Source: JBBREP01 sp036501845 (GTDB taxonomy: Bacteria > Actinomycetota > Acidimicrobiia > IMCC26256 > PALSA-610). Taken from it: a stretch of DNA of 64,000 bases. Position numbers and translations under genes: made by a program. The stretch is from contig DASXZO010000139.1 in the NCBI GenBank assembly GCA_036501845.1, positions 14,592 to 78,591 of the forward strand, in the 5' to 3' direction. The notes beneath the pieces were generated by a model. It was not told the DNA's origin and did not search any database. It saw only the letters and a program-made list of their open reading frames with translations. Numbering within the stretch: the stretch's first letter is position 1; every line of letters begins with the position of its first letter. Of this stretch, positions 17,059-25,169 are shown piece by piece.

Positions 17059-17478
17059 TCAGGGGATGGCGCGGGGCGCGGCGGTGGCGTGCACCTGCAC
17101 GGGGATCGCGTCATGTACGCCGAACAGTGCGAAGAACCCCACGTCGACCTCGCCGCGCAACGTCACATCGACGTTCGTGGCACCCGCGTCGACTTCGGCG
17201 TTGGTGACGAGTCGCGCGTCGTGCTCGCGACTGAGCTCGGCCGACGCGAGCGACCGAGCCCGGCCCGGGTCGAGCGCGAGCTCACCTCGCCGCAAGGCCG
17301 ACTCGTCGACGCCGTTGGCTCCGGCCGTTGCCGACGCATCAGCCATCGCCGCGAGCGAACGGCGTACCGACAGCACGCGCCAGAAGTCGACCGACAGCGC
17401 ACCGAGCATCAGCACGGCCACGCACAGCCCGAGCATCAGCACCACCATGGAGCCGCGCTCATCGCGCCGGCGAGCCAC
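17059..17478 (-). CDS. TadG/TadE-like pseudopilin, last gene of the Tad operon
   Basis: 139-residue protein with a short basic N-terminus (ARRRDERGS), one hydrophobic segment (MVVLMLGLCVAVLMLGALSVDF, about 11-32) and the RRSLAAMADASATAGANGVD block that marks the TadG/pilus-assembly N-terminal domain of actinobacterial 'secretion-region TadE-like' proteins. Expected to be anchored in the membrane with the C-terminus outside. GTG 17476-17478 starts one base after the preceding gene's stop. Only the N-terminal TadG module is present; the large VWA part of proteobacterial TadG is absent. Confidence 0.75.
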   Translation of the reverse strand: MARRRDERGSMVVLMLGLCVAVLMLGALSVDFWRVLSVRRSLAAMADASATAGANGVDESALRRGELALDPGRARSLASAELSREHDARLVTNAEVDAGATNVDVTLRGEVDVGFFALFGVHDAIPVQVHATAAPRAIP

Positions 17479-17479
17479 G

Positions 17480-17881
17480 TCAGCGGCTCCGGTAGTCGTC
17501 GATGCGCACCGCGTATGTGGTGGTCCACGACCATGCGCCGGCGTCGCCGATCAGCGGCAGGTGGAGTGCCGGCATCACGACGGTGACCCGCGCCACGGCT
17601 TGGCCACCACGGTTGTCGTCGACCGCCACGCCCACTGCAAGGTCGCCTTCGGGTACGCCGTAGTCATCGGCCACGGAGGCAACGACGCGGTCGACCGCTC
17701 CCCCGTCGGTTGCCGGCCAACCCGCCGCCGCGGTGCGCGCGGTCTCCCGCGCCACCACGGTGGCGGCGTGGCGCCGTTCACTCCACACCGGGATCGACGC
17801 CACCAACACCACGGTGGGCACCAGCAGCAGCGCCACCGCGGCGACAAGTTCCACCGCCACGAACCCGCGTCGGTTGGTCAC
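17480..17881 (-). CDS. TadE-like minor pseudopilin
   Basis: 133 residues from a GTG that overlaps the upstream gene as GTGA. RRGFVAVELVAAVALLLVPTVVLV contains a class III-like leader: a Gly-Phe junction followed by a hydrophobic helix with Glu at +5 of the presumed mature protein. A soluble domain of about 90 residues follows. The family acts as minor pilus components or assembly factors; the exact role is unknown. Confidence 0.75.
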   Translation of the reverse strand: MTNRRGFVAVELVAAVALLLVPTVVLVASIPVWSERRHAATVVARETARTAAAGWPATDGGAVDRVVASVADDYGVPEGDLAVGVAVDDNRGGQAVARVTVVMPALHLPLIGDAGAWSWTTTYAVRIDDYRSR

Positions 17882-18267
17882 GGCGGGCCTTCCTGTTCGG
17901 CCTCGGCGCGCAACCGGAACGACCACCCTGGAAGGCCTGCCACGAACGCGGGCAGCACCACGTCGGCGTCGGCGGTGACCACGCCGCCGGTGATCGCACA
18001 CCGGAGCGCGACGCCGTGACCGAGATCACCGCGCACCAACCCCTGGATCGTGTCGTCCGCTCGCGCCGTGCAGTCGGCGGCCGTTCCGCCGAGTGGCACC
18101 GCGGCGCGCACGCCCTCATCGAGCGCGTCGCGCACCGCGGCCCGCACGTAGAGATCGACGAGCAGGTTCGCGGCCATCACGAGGAGCACGAGCGCGAGCG
18201 CGCTTGCGGCCACGTACTGCAGGCTCACGAACCCCGCCTCCCGAGCGTGAGGTGGACGCCGGTTCAC
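17878..18267 (-). CDS. TadE-like pseudopilin
   Basis: 129 residues. EAGFVSLQYVAASALALVLLVMAANLLVDLY is a TadE-type N-terminal helix after a Gly-Phe processing-like site; here Gln replaces the +5 Glu of the pilin. A Cys pair in the extracellular part (DCTARAD and LRCAITG) could form a disulfide. It overlaps the next gene by four bases (GTGA) and begins two bases after the pilin stop. Confidence 0.75.
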   Translation of the reverse strand: MNRRPPHAREAGFVSLQYVAASALALVLLVMAANLLVDLYVRAAVRDALDEGVRAAVPLGGTAADCTARADDTIQGLVRGDLGHGVALRCAITGGVVTADADVVLPAFVAGLPGWSFRLRAEAEQEGPP

Positions 18268-18268
18268 G

Positions 18269-18481
18269 TCAACCGATCACCTTGCTGGTGATCCACGAGA
18301 CGATGTTCAGGCCCAGCGCCTGGAGCGCGCCCCAGATGACGACCAGCGCGGCTATGCCGAGCGCGGCGTTACCGAGTAACTCGGCCGTGGCCATGCCGCG
18401 CTGGTCGCCACGTGGTGTGCGACGCTCGAGCCGCTGCGCCTTCGCTGCGCACCAGAGCTGCAAGGTGATCAATGACTGCAT
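18269..18481 (-). CDS. flp: Flp-type major pilin
   Basis: 70-residue prepilin. The cleavage site is RG|MATAE at about residue 29-30, with the conserved Glu at +5 of the mature chain, followed by a hydrophobic helix LLGNAALGIAALVVIWGALQ and the short tail SWITSKVIG. The predicted mature pilin is about 41 residues, the expected Flp size. It has the best ribosome-binding site of the locus (AGGAGG at 18487-18492), which fits the need for many copies. No prepilin peptidase (TadV) is in the window. Confidence 0.85.
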   Translation of the reverse strand: MQSLITLQLWCAAKAQRLERRTPRGDQRGMATAELLGNAALGIAALVVIWGALQALGLNIVSWITSKVIG

Positions 18482-18486
18482 GAATG

Positions 18487-18492
18487 CCTCCT
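18487..18492 (-). promoter_or_regulatory. strong Shine-Dalgarno of the pilin gene
   Basis: AGGAGG five bases before the pilin ATG. Most other genes in the operon start at four-base overlaps without such a site, so the pilin should be translated much more strongly. Confidence 0.7.
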
Positions 18493-18526
18493 GTGTGTGT
18501 TTCGATCGATGTGAACTGAGCGGAGA

Positions 18527-19507
18527 TCAACGGTTGCCGAGCACAATGGACGGAAGCGGCGCGGCCACGAACAACAACATGATCGGGGCCAGGATCCCGA
18601 TCGTCGGAGCGAGCATTCCCGCGCGGCGTCGCACCGCCGACTTGCGCAACGCCTCGCGGCGCGCGTCGCGCAAGTCGTCGCCGATTGCGAGGAGCGCAAC
18701 GGCCAGGTCGCTTCCCCGCTCCACCGAACTGGCAATGAGCTGATACGTGCGGGCGGCGTCGCGGCACGGCGTGAGGTCGGCCGCGCGGCGGAACGCTTCG
18801 GGCTCGCGCACGCCGCTGCGAATGCGCGCGAGCGTGGCGTCGAGCTCCTCCACCAGCACGCCCTGACCGCGATCGACGAGCCGCTGCACCGACTGCACGG
18901 CACCCGACCCTGAGCGGACGTGCATCGCAAGCAGTTGATTCACGGTGGCGAGCTCGAGCTCCATGCGCTCGGTGCGCCGGCCGATCGCGCGATCGAGATC
19001 GCCTCGCACGCGTGCCGCGCCGGCAACGAAGCCGGCGACGACGAGCGCGAGCACCACGAACGGCGTGTGCACGAACAACATGCCCGCGGCGCCCAGCACG
19101 AGCGCGACCCGTGCGCCCCGCGCCACCTGTGCGACCCGATGCTCGGTGACGCTGACGTCGCGCCGGCCGGCCTGAAACAGCCGCAACTCGATCGCATCGT
19201 CGCTGCGCGACTCCACGATCGCGCCAAGCCGCTGGGCCACGGCGCGCAGCGGGCCGAGCAGCACGGCCGCGACGCCACGTGCGTCATGGGCATCGCCGCC
19301 GGGCACGACGCTCGAACCGACGACATCCGGCGTGTGTCCGAGTACGGCGCGCGCCGCGCCGGTATACGGGCGCACCCGAACGGCAGCTCGCGGACGGTTC
19401 GGCACCACGGCGTACACGAGCGCGCCAACCGCGACCGCCACGCACAGCGCGGCCGGTAGCGCAGGAGAACCCGCCGCGGCGATCACGCCCGTCATCGCAC
19501 TGGTCAT
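18527..19507 (-). CDS. tadC: TadC-like inner-membrane platform protein
   Basis: 326-residue type II secretion F-domain protein. Hydrophobic segments lie near residues 9-32, 125-160 (paired) and at the C-terminus (GMLAPTIGILAPIMLLFVAAPL); the cytoplasmic block RTYQLIASSVERGSDLAVALLAIGDDLRDARR is the conserved T2SSF core. ATG 19505-19507 overlaps the TadB stop (ATGA). Pairs with TadB to form the platform on which TadA works. Confidence 0.85.
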   Translation of the reverse strand: MTSAMTGVIAAAGSPALPAALCVAVAVGALVYAVVPNRPRAAVRVRPYTGAARAVLGHTPDVVGSSVVPGGDAHDARGVAAVLLGPLRAVAQRLGAIVESRSDDAIELRLFQAGRRDVSVTEHRVAQVARGARVALVLGAAGMLFVHTPFVVLALVVAGFVAGAARVRGDLDRAIGRRTERMELELATVNQLLAMHVRSGSGAVQSVQRLVDRGQGVLVEELDATLARIRSGVREPEAFRRAADLTPCRDAARTYQLIASSVERGSDLAVALLAIGDDLRDARREALRKSAVRRRAGMLAPTIGILAPIMLLFVAAPLPSIVLGNR

Positions 19508-20388
19508 CCCACTTGGCTCCCGGCAAACACCCGCGGTTCGGCGGGCAGCCGGCCGAGGCGCGCGATCCACGCACTGCCGAGGATTGTGAGCAGCCCGCCG
19601 GCGAGCACCACCAAGAGGCCCACGGGCGATTGGTAGAACGCGCGGAACGGACCGTGCGACAGGTTCAGCACGAGCAGCACGAACCACGGCAGCGCAACCA
19701 CCGCCCTCGCGTTGATGCGGCTCTCGAGCACCTCGGTGTCGAGCGCCTCGAGCAGCTTCACGTCGGCCGCGATCGCCACCGCGAGCTCGTCGAGGATCGT
19801 GCGCACGATGGCACCGCCGCGCTCGACCGCGAGCACGAGAACTTCGATCACGCGGTCGCTCACCGGATCGGCCAGCTCGGCGCGCGCGATCTCCAGCGCG
19901 CTCTGGGTACCGACGGCCCGGCTCAGCGACGGGTAGCGAGTGAGCGCGTCGCGCACCGGTTCGGGTCCGCGGTCGGCGAGCTCGACGAGCCCCTGATGGA
20001 TCGACAGCCCAGCGGCCACCGCGGCGACGAGATCGCGCAGCGCGTCTGGCCATGCCCGCTGGATCGCCGCGAGCCGCAACGCGCGCCGGCGGCCGTAATA
20101 GAGCGTCGGCACGCACGCGGCGCCACCCGCCGGCACCAACGCGATCGCAGGCCCCACGAGCGCTCCCACCACTGCAAGCACGATCAGCCCGAGCAGCGCC
20201 GACGCGGCCGCGAACTGCACCGGCGCCGCCCCGAGCCCGGCCTGTTGCAACCAGATGCGGGCGCCCTCGACGCCACCGCGCGTCGAGCGCGCCGGCCGCA
20301 CACGCGGCAGCGGCAGCCTCGCACCCACGGCAAGCGCAGCGATCGCCGCGCACGTCCAACCGATCACCAGCGCGGCAAGCAGGTTCAT
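19504..20388 (-). CDS. tadB: TadB-like inner-membrane platform protein
   Basis: 294-residue T2SSF protein: two N-terminal membrane segments, the conserved cytoplasmic domain (WPDALRDLVAAVAAGLSIHQGLVELADRGPEPVRDAL and DRVIEVLVLAVERGGAIVRTILDELA) and two C-terminal membrane helices. ATG 20386-20388 was chosen as the first start after repeat element B. The gap of 109 bp to the tadA stop is filled by that repeat, unlike the four-base overlaps elsewhere in the operon. Confidence 0.87.
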   Translation of the reverse strand: MNLLAALVIGWTCAAIAALAVGARLPLPRVRPARSTRGGVEGARIWLQQAGLGAAPVQFAAASALLGLIVLAVVGALVGPAIALVPAGGAACVPTLYYGRRRALRLAAIQRAWPDALRDLVAAVAAGLSIHQGLVELADRGPEPVRDALTRYPSLSRAVGTQSALEIARAELADPVSDRVIEVLVLAVERGGAIVRTILDELAVAIAADVKLLEALDTEVLESRINARAVVALPWFVLLVLNLSHGPFRAFYQSPVGLLVVLAGGLLTILGSAWIARLGRLPAEPRVFAGSQVG

Positions 20389-20500
20389 GCGCCTACACCC
20401 CCGCTCGCCCGCGGCTCGCGCCCCGAGGGGCAGCGGACGCTCGCTCCGATCGCACGCTCGACGTCGCTCCTCCGTCGCTCCTCGTGCGCTGGGCGGTTCA
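20389..20500 (-). repeat. extragenic repeat element B, copy 1 (tadA-tadB junction)
   Basis: About 105 bp that recur at 39924-40029 with clear identity in long blocks: ggagcgacggaggagcgac, cggagcgagc, ccgctgcc, gcgcgagccgc and gcgagcgggggtg, in the same order. It begins at an ATGA that contains the tadA stop and ends just before the tadB ATG. A shorter derivative is at 26868-26910. Confidence 0.75.
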
Positions 20501-21853
20501 TGTTCCGCCACCGCTGTCCGCGCCGAGCAGGGCGCGCAGAGCATTGGGGCGCCCGGCGGCGCGGTCGATCCGCGACTCGAGCCGGGCCGGCACCGCACCG
20601 GTCCACACGAGTGGCCGCCCCAATCCTTCGCGCACGAACAGTGGTTCACACGTGAAGCCGTCACCGAGCGACGGCGCGACCGCCACGATCTCGGTGATCT
20701 GCCTGCGCACACTCGACGCACTCGTATCGCCGGCTCCCGGCGCGGCCCGACCGTCGTCGCGGTCGACGTGCACGACGATGTCGAGGGCCTCCGAGAACAC
20801 CTTGCGCACCACGCGTTCGGTGACGTTCTCGCCCGCCATCAGCGCGGCGTTCACCAACGCGTCGAGCGCGTCGACCGCGCCGTTCGCGTGCACGGTGCAG
20901 CAGAAACCGCAGCCCGCGTTCATCGCGCGTGTGAGCTCGAACGCCTCACCGCCACGCACCTCGCCGACCACGATGCGATCGGGTCGCATCGCAAGGGTGA
21001 ATCTCACCAAGGCACGCAGGTCGATCGCGCCGCCGCCGTCGAGGCCGGGCGGCCGCACCTCGTAGTAGGCGCCGTGCGGGAACGGCACCGAAAGCTCGCG
21101 GATCTCCTCGCAGCAGCGGATGCAATGGTGGGCCGGGGTAGCGGCGAGCAACGCCGCGAGCAACGTGGTCTTGCCGGCGCCCGGTTCGCCCGACACGACC
21201 ACCCGGCTGCGCATCTGCATGAGTGCGCCGAGGAACGCCGCGGCCGGCGCAGTGAGCGACTCGCGTCGCACGAGTCCGTCGAGCGCCACGTGCCGCACCA
21301 CGTAGCGCCGCAGCGTGACCGACAGCCGGTCGGCAACAGGTGGGATCGCAGCAGTGAGGCGCGCCCCACCATCGAGCACCCGCGCCTGTACCAGTGGATA
21401 CTGCGCGCTGAGCTGACGGTCGGACGGCGCGAGGAGCCGATCGATTACCCGGCGGTTCTCGTCCTCGTTCGTCGGTTCGGCGAGGCCCCGCAAGCGGCCG
21501 TCGCCGTCGAGATACGCGATGCGCGCGCCGTCGATGAAGATCTCTTCCACATCGGGCCGGGCGAGCAGATCGGTGAGCGGCCCGAGGTCGGCGATCGAGC
21601 GCACGATCCGCTCGACCACCGCGGCGGGATCGGCGAGCCGGCGCGTCTCACCGAACTGCGCACGGTGTTGGTATTCGTGGACCGAGCGCTCCGCTTCCGA
21701 CCGCACCTCGCCAAGATCGCGATCGGGGCGCAGCCGCCGCCGTTCGATCGAGCGCAGCACTTCGCGCCGGATCGTGTCGTACGCGTCGTGGCTCTCGAGC
21801 GCGCCGGTGCGTGCCGGCACCGCGTCGTCGCCGGCTCGTACGTCACCGATCAC
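20498..21853 (-). CDS. tadA: TadA/CpaF secretion ATPase
   Basis: 451-residue hexameric ATPase that powers pilus assembly. Walker A is GEPGAGKTT (222-230); RPDRIVVGEVRGGEAFE is the Walker B/Asp-box region; HCIRCCEEIREL carries the arginine/His elements and GFCCTVHANGAVDALDAL the HNxGAxxAL-type motif. The GTG start at 21853 overlaps the tadZ stop (GTGA). An N-terminal helical region of about 90 residues precedes the ATPase, as in CpaF. Confidence 0.93.
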   Translation of the reverse strand: MIGDVRAGDDAVPARTGALESHDAYDTIRREVLRSIERRRLRPDRDLGEVRSEAERSVHEYQHRAQFGETRRLADPAAVVERIVRSIADLGPLTDLLARPDVEEIFIDGARIAYLDGDGRLRGLAEPTNEDENRRVIDRLLAPSDRQLSAQYPLVQARVLDGGARLTAAIPPVADRLSVTLRRYVVRHVALDGLVRRESLTAPAAAFLGALMQMRSRVVVSGEPGAGKTTLLAALLAATPAHHCIRCCEEIRELSVPFPHGAYYEVRPPGLDGGGAIDLRALVRFTLAMRPDRIVVGEVRGGEAFELTRAMNAGCGFCCTVHANGAVDALDALVNAALMAGENVTERVVRKVFSEALDIVVHVDRDDGRAAPGAGDTSASSVRRQITEIVAVAPSLGDGFTCEPLFVREGLGRPLVWTGAVPARLESRIDRAAGRPNALRALLGADSGGGT

Positions 21854-23037
21854 GACGCCACCGCGTCGTGAGCTCCATCGCGTTCGCGATCCGCACCGTC
21901 GACCAGCCCCGCGGCGACGACCGCGACGGCCTTCGTGAACGGCCCGCGCGCCACGAGCGCACCGTTCCAACCCGCGGCGCGCACGCGCTCGTCGTCGGGG
22001 ACGTGTGCGAGCGAGACCGGGTGATACGAACGCAAGAGCTCGTTCGCGAGCTCGGCCCGCCGAAAGGCGCCGCCCGAACCGCGGTTGAGCACCACATGCG
22101 CGGGACGGCGCGGTCGCAGTCGCTCGGCGTCGGCCAGCCACCCGAGCAGCCGCACCACGCCGAGCGGAGTGGCGGTGCCGACGGCCACGACCGTGTCGGC
22201 CTCGGCAACGATCGCTCGCGCCAACGCGTAGCGACCGCGCAACGGGCCGCCGACGTCATCGAGCATCGGCGCGGTGTCGACCACGAGCGGTGCGCCCGCG
22301 CAGCACTCGTGGAGCACGCGCAGCAGCTCCGACGGTCGGACGTCGAGCCAGGCACTGCTGCTCGGCAGCGCGCACAGCGTGGGGCGCGCCAGCCCGGCCA
22401 CGTGCTGGAAGGCGTCACGCACGGCACCCTCGCCGAACTCGATGGCGTCGATCGCGGCGCGCAGGTTCGGCTCGAGTGGAAGTGCGAGCCGAGGCGCGAT
22501 CGCCGGCGCTACTTCGTCGGCGTCGACGAGCGTGGCCGTGAGCGCGCGTGCCAGCTCGATTGCGATCTCGGTGCGGCCCGCGCCGGCCGGTCCACACACC
22601 GCGATCCACGGGTGGGCCCGCCGCTCACTCACCGCTGCGCGCACCACATCCTCGGCCCGGTGCGACCGCGCTCCGCCGTGCTCGGCCCACGACGCTTCGA
22701 TCAGCGCAAGCGCGTCGAGGTACTCCCACGGAGCGGCATCCGAGGCCACGATCGCATCGACACCACAGTTGCGCAGCACATCGGCGGCGCCGCGCTCGTC
22801 GCGGTCGGCCACACCGAGCACCGCGCGTCCGAGCCCATGCACCTCGGCGACGAGACCCGGCGTGAGCGCGGGCCAGCGCCAGCTCGCGACCAACACGTCG
22901 AACGGTTCGTGCAGCACCATGGCGGGGTCGACCACGAGGTGCAACACGCGGGCTCCACCATGGTCGGCGAGGTGGCGGTGGAGTTCCTCGACCCACGCGT
23001 CGGGGGTGAACACCAGGGCCAGATCGAGCTCAGCCAC
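21850..23037 (-). CDS. tadZ: TadZ/CpaE-like protein with altered P-loop
   Basis: 395 residues: an atypical receiver-like N-terminal domain (about 1-115) and a MinD/ParA-like domain. The P-loop reads GPAGAGRT (149-156); the deviant Walker A of active MinD proteins is KGGxGKT, so both lysines are missing. Later motifs (LVVDTAPML, HVVLNRGS) are kept. CpaE/TadZ acts as the polar localisation factor of the pilus. GTG 23035-23037 overlaps the cpaB end by eight bases. Confidence 0.82.
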   Translation of the reverse strand: MAELDLALVFTPDAWVEELHRHLADHGGARVLHLVVDPAMVLHEPFDVLVASWRWPALTPGLVAEVHGLGRAVLGVADRDERGAADVLRNCGVDAIVASDAAPWEYLDALALIEASWAEHGGARSHRAEDVVRAAVSERRAHPWIAVCGPAGAGRTEIAIELARALTATLVDADEVAPAIAPRLALPLEPNLRAAIDAIEFGEGAVRDAFQHVAGLARPTLCALPSSSAWLDVRPSELLRVLHECCAGAPLVVDTAPMLDDVGGPLRGRYALARAIVAEADTVVAVGTATPLGVVRLLGWLADAERLRPRRPAHVVLNRGSGGAFRRAELANELLRSYHPVSLAHVPDDERVRAAGWNGALVARGPFTKAVAVVAAGLVDGADRERDGAHDAVAS

Positions 23038-23755
23038 CGTGCACCTCCAGCGGGTTCGCGCCTGCTGTGGACCCCGGAATGGGATACCGGGGCGCGCCCG
23101 TGAGCGGGGCGGTACCGGTGGCGTCGATCACGATCACGCGGGCATCCGCCTGCGCGCCCGCCAATCGCAGCGCATCCTCGGCCGACACCGACACCGTGAT
23201 CACGATGCCGCTGTCGTTCGTGTGCAGCGGACCGCTCGCGCCGCCCGCGTGCGCCGCCGCGAGCACCGGCGCGTCGACGAGCACGTAACCGGCGTCCTTG
23301 GTGTCATGCGAGATCGCCACGACATCGATGCGATCGCCGGCCTGCAGATCGCCGGCCACGGCATCGGACTCGTCGACGGTGAAGCTCATGACGCGCGCGT
23401 TGTTCGGCGTCGCCACGACGAAGTCGGATCCTCGCAACGGATCACCACGTCGAACCGGCGCGGTGACCACGTGGCCGACGAGGCCCGCAGCATGCGAGTC
23501 GCGTACGAGTGCGCCGAGGTTGTCGATGTCACCACGCACCGCCACGGATCGCACGTCGCCGGGTTCGAGCCGCGCGCCCACACGCAGATCGTGCGCGGCG
23601 ACGACCACACGCACCTCGTGTGCATCCGCGCGCAACGACGCCAGCGTCAGCACGCCGCCCAGCAGGCCCGCGAGCACGACCACCACGTGGGCGCCCGATA
23701 CCCGTCCAAACCATCGATTTCGCGTCGGGACCGCGCCCGACCGCCCCACAGTCAC
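23030..23755 (-). CDS. cpaB: CpaB/RcpC-like pilus assembly protein (SAF domain)
   Basis: 241 residues: one N-terminal membrane helix (GAHVVVVLAGLLGGVLTLASL) then an SAF domain (VVVAAHDLRVGARLEPGDVRSV ... GHVVTAPVRRGDPLRGSDF) and the RcpC-like C-terminal domain beginning MSFTVDESDAVAGDLQAGDRIDVV. It probably sits on the outer face and binds glycan. First gene of the Tad operon. GTG 23753-23755 follows GGAGGG by only three bases; the GTG two codons later has better spacing and may be the real start. Confidence 0.82.
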   Translation of the reverse strand: MTVGRSGAVPTRNRWFGRVSGAHVVVVLAGLLGGVLTLASLRADAHEVRVVVAAHDLRVGARLEPGDVRSVAVRGDIDNLGALVRDSHAAGLVGHVVTAPVRRGDPLRGSDFVVATPNNARVMSFTVDESDAVAGDLQAGDRIDVVAISHDTKDAGYVLVDAPVLAAAHAGGASGPLHTNDSGIVITVSVSAEDALRLAGAQADARVIVIDATGTAPLTGAPRYPIPGSTAGANPLEVHGG

Positions 23756-23899
23756 ACTTGCCCTCCGGATGCCCGACCGGTGAATGACCTGCGGCCATCG
23801 TGAACCCACAGTCCTCCGCGTGCACGGATGATCTCGTTGCGATGTGACGCTTCTCGCAGTGCACGCCCGGCGGCGCAGAACCCCTCGCGATGTACTGTA

Positions 23900-23912
23900 T
23901 CAGAGTGTCTGA
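23900..23912. promoter_or_regulatory. inverted repeat TCAGA-gtg-TCTGA
   Basis: A 13-bp dyad between the divergent Tad operon and the HTH gene, in an AT-richer patch (gtactgtatcagag). It is about 145 bp upstream of cpaB and 77 bp upstream of the HTH gene. A regulator site is plausible; the cognate protein is unknown. Confidence 0.35.
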
Positions 23913-23988
23913 GATTGCGTCCAGACGCGCCAGACCGCCGACGTCATCCACGCCGCGGTCCGAGCCCGGCGGTACTCTCACCCTTGCT

Positions 23989-24303
23989 ATGGCAAAGGGT
24001 GCGGGAGGCGGTAAGGGCGGCGACGACGGCGCGCCGCCCGCTGCCGCGACCCCGGCGAGCGGCGACGACTACCCGCCGATCCTCACCACCGCGATGGCGG
24101 CCGAACTGCTCTCGGTGCACGTCGAGTATCTGCGCCGCATGGTGCGCGAGGGCCGAATCCCGGCGCACCGCTTCCCCGGCGGGCGCGAGATCCGCTTCCA
24201 CCGCGACGAGTTGATCGCGTGGGTGAAGGACCAGCCGGGTCACGATCGCTCCCCGTCGGCCGAGCACGCCGACGAGGCCACCGAACCGACGGAGCGCTCG
24301 TGA
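23989..24303 (+). CDS. excisionase-type (MerR-like HTH_17) DNA-binding protein
   Basis: 104 residues. After a Gly/Ala-rich N-terminus the core ILTTAMAAELLSVHVEYLRRMVREGRIPAHRFPGGREIRFHRDELIAWVKD is the compact winged helix of excisionase-family proteins. There is no integrase nearby, so it is likely a chromosomal regulator. It is divergent from the Tad operon and overlaps the following SDR gene by four bases (GTGA), so it may regulate either. A Gly-Lys-rich tail and Asp/Glu-rich C-terminus flank the domain. Confidence 0.8.
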   Translation: MAKGAGGGKGGDDGAPPAAATPASGDDYPPILTTAMAAELLSVHVEYLRRMVREGRIPAHRFPGGREIRFHRDELIAWVKDQPGHDRSPSAEHADEATEPTERS

Positions 24304-25169
24304 CCGACGACAACGACGGCGGCGCACCGAAGACGATCGTCATCACGGGCGCGAGTTCGGGCATCGGCCTCGAATCTGCGGTCGGCCTGGCCCGCGGTGG
24401 CGCGCGCGTCGTGATGGCATGCCGCAATCCCACGAAGGGCGCGGCCGCGCGCGACGACGTGATCGCGCGCTCGGGCAGCGATCGCGTCGAGCTGATGGCG
24501 CTCGACCTCGCGTCGTTCGCGTCGATCCGCGGCTTCGCCAAGGAGGCGCTCGACCGCTTCGACCACATCGACGTGTTGCTCAACAACGCTGGCGCGGTCT
24601 CGATGCAGCGCGTGGAGACCACCGACGGCTTCGAGCAGACGTTCGGCGTCAACCATCTCGGCCATTTCCTGCTCACGAGCCTGTTGCGCGACCGGCTCGT
24701 CGCCACACCGGGCGCGCGCGTCGTGACGGTGGCGTCCGACGCGCATCGCTTCTGCGTCGGCGGGCTTCGTTTCGACGACCTCCAGGCGACCAAGGGCCGC
24801 TACCACCCCTTCGGTGCGTATTCGCGCAGCAAGCTCGCCAACATCCTCTTCACGCGCGAGTTGGCGCGCCGCCTCGACGGCACGGGAGTCACCGCGAACT
24901 GCGTGCATCCCGGGTTCGTCGCCAGCAACTTCGGGCGCCAAGGCGCGGTGGGCGTCATTGCGATGACGCTCGGACGGCCGTTCGCGATCGACAGCGAGAA
25001 GGGTGCGCGCACCTCGATCTTCGTCGCGTCCGACAGCTCGCTCGACGGCATCACCGGCCACTACTGGTACAAGTGCGCGATGAGCGAGCCGACCGCGAGG
25101 GCGCAAGACGACGCCACGGCGGCGCGGTTGTGGGATGTCAGCGAGGAGCTGATCGCCTCGAAGGGCTGA
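24300..25169 (+). CDS. short-chain dehydrogenase (retinol dehydrogenase-like)
   Basis: 289-residue classical SDR. IVITGASSGIGLESA is the cofactor motif, NNAGAVSM the structural NNAG, and YSRSKLAN the catalytic YxxxK; NHLGHFLLTSLL is typical of the retinol dehydrogenase/WW-oxidoreductase branch. The GTG at 24300 overlaps the HTH gene (GTGA). Its last 32 bases overlap the end of the convergent hypothetical gene. Substrate unknown. Confidence 0.9.
   Translation: MTDDNDGGAPKTIVITGASSGIGLESAVGLARGGARVVMACRNPTKGAAARDDVIARSGSDRVELMALDLASFASIRGFAKEALDRFDHIDVLLNNAGAVSMQRVETTDGFEQTFGVNHLGHFLLTSLLRDRLVATPGARVVTVASDAHRFCVGGLRFDDLQATKGRYHPFGAYSRSKLANILFTRELARRLDGTGVTANCVHPGFVASNFGRQGAVGVIAMTLGRPFAIDSEKGARTSIFVASDSSLDGITGHYWYKCAMSEPTARAQDDATAARLWDVSEELIASKG

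Noticed and set aside
15958..17586. 542-codon plus-strand frame across thiolase and the Tad end
   Set aside because: Runs through a terminator hairpin and two real minus-strand genes; no recognisable domain.
18527..20359. A single 610-codon frame joining TadC with sequence under tadB
   Set aside because: Only the part from ATG 19507 matches TadC; the upstream part is an out-of-frame reading of tadB.
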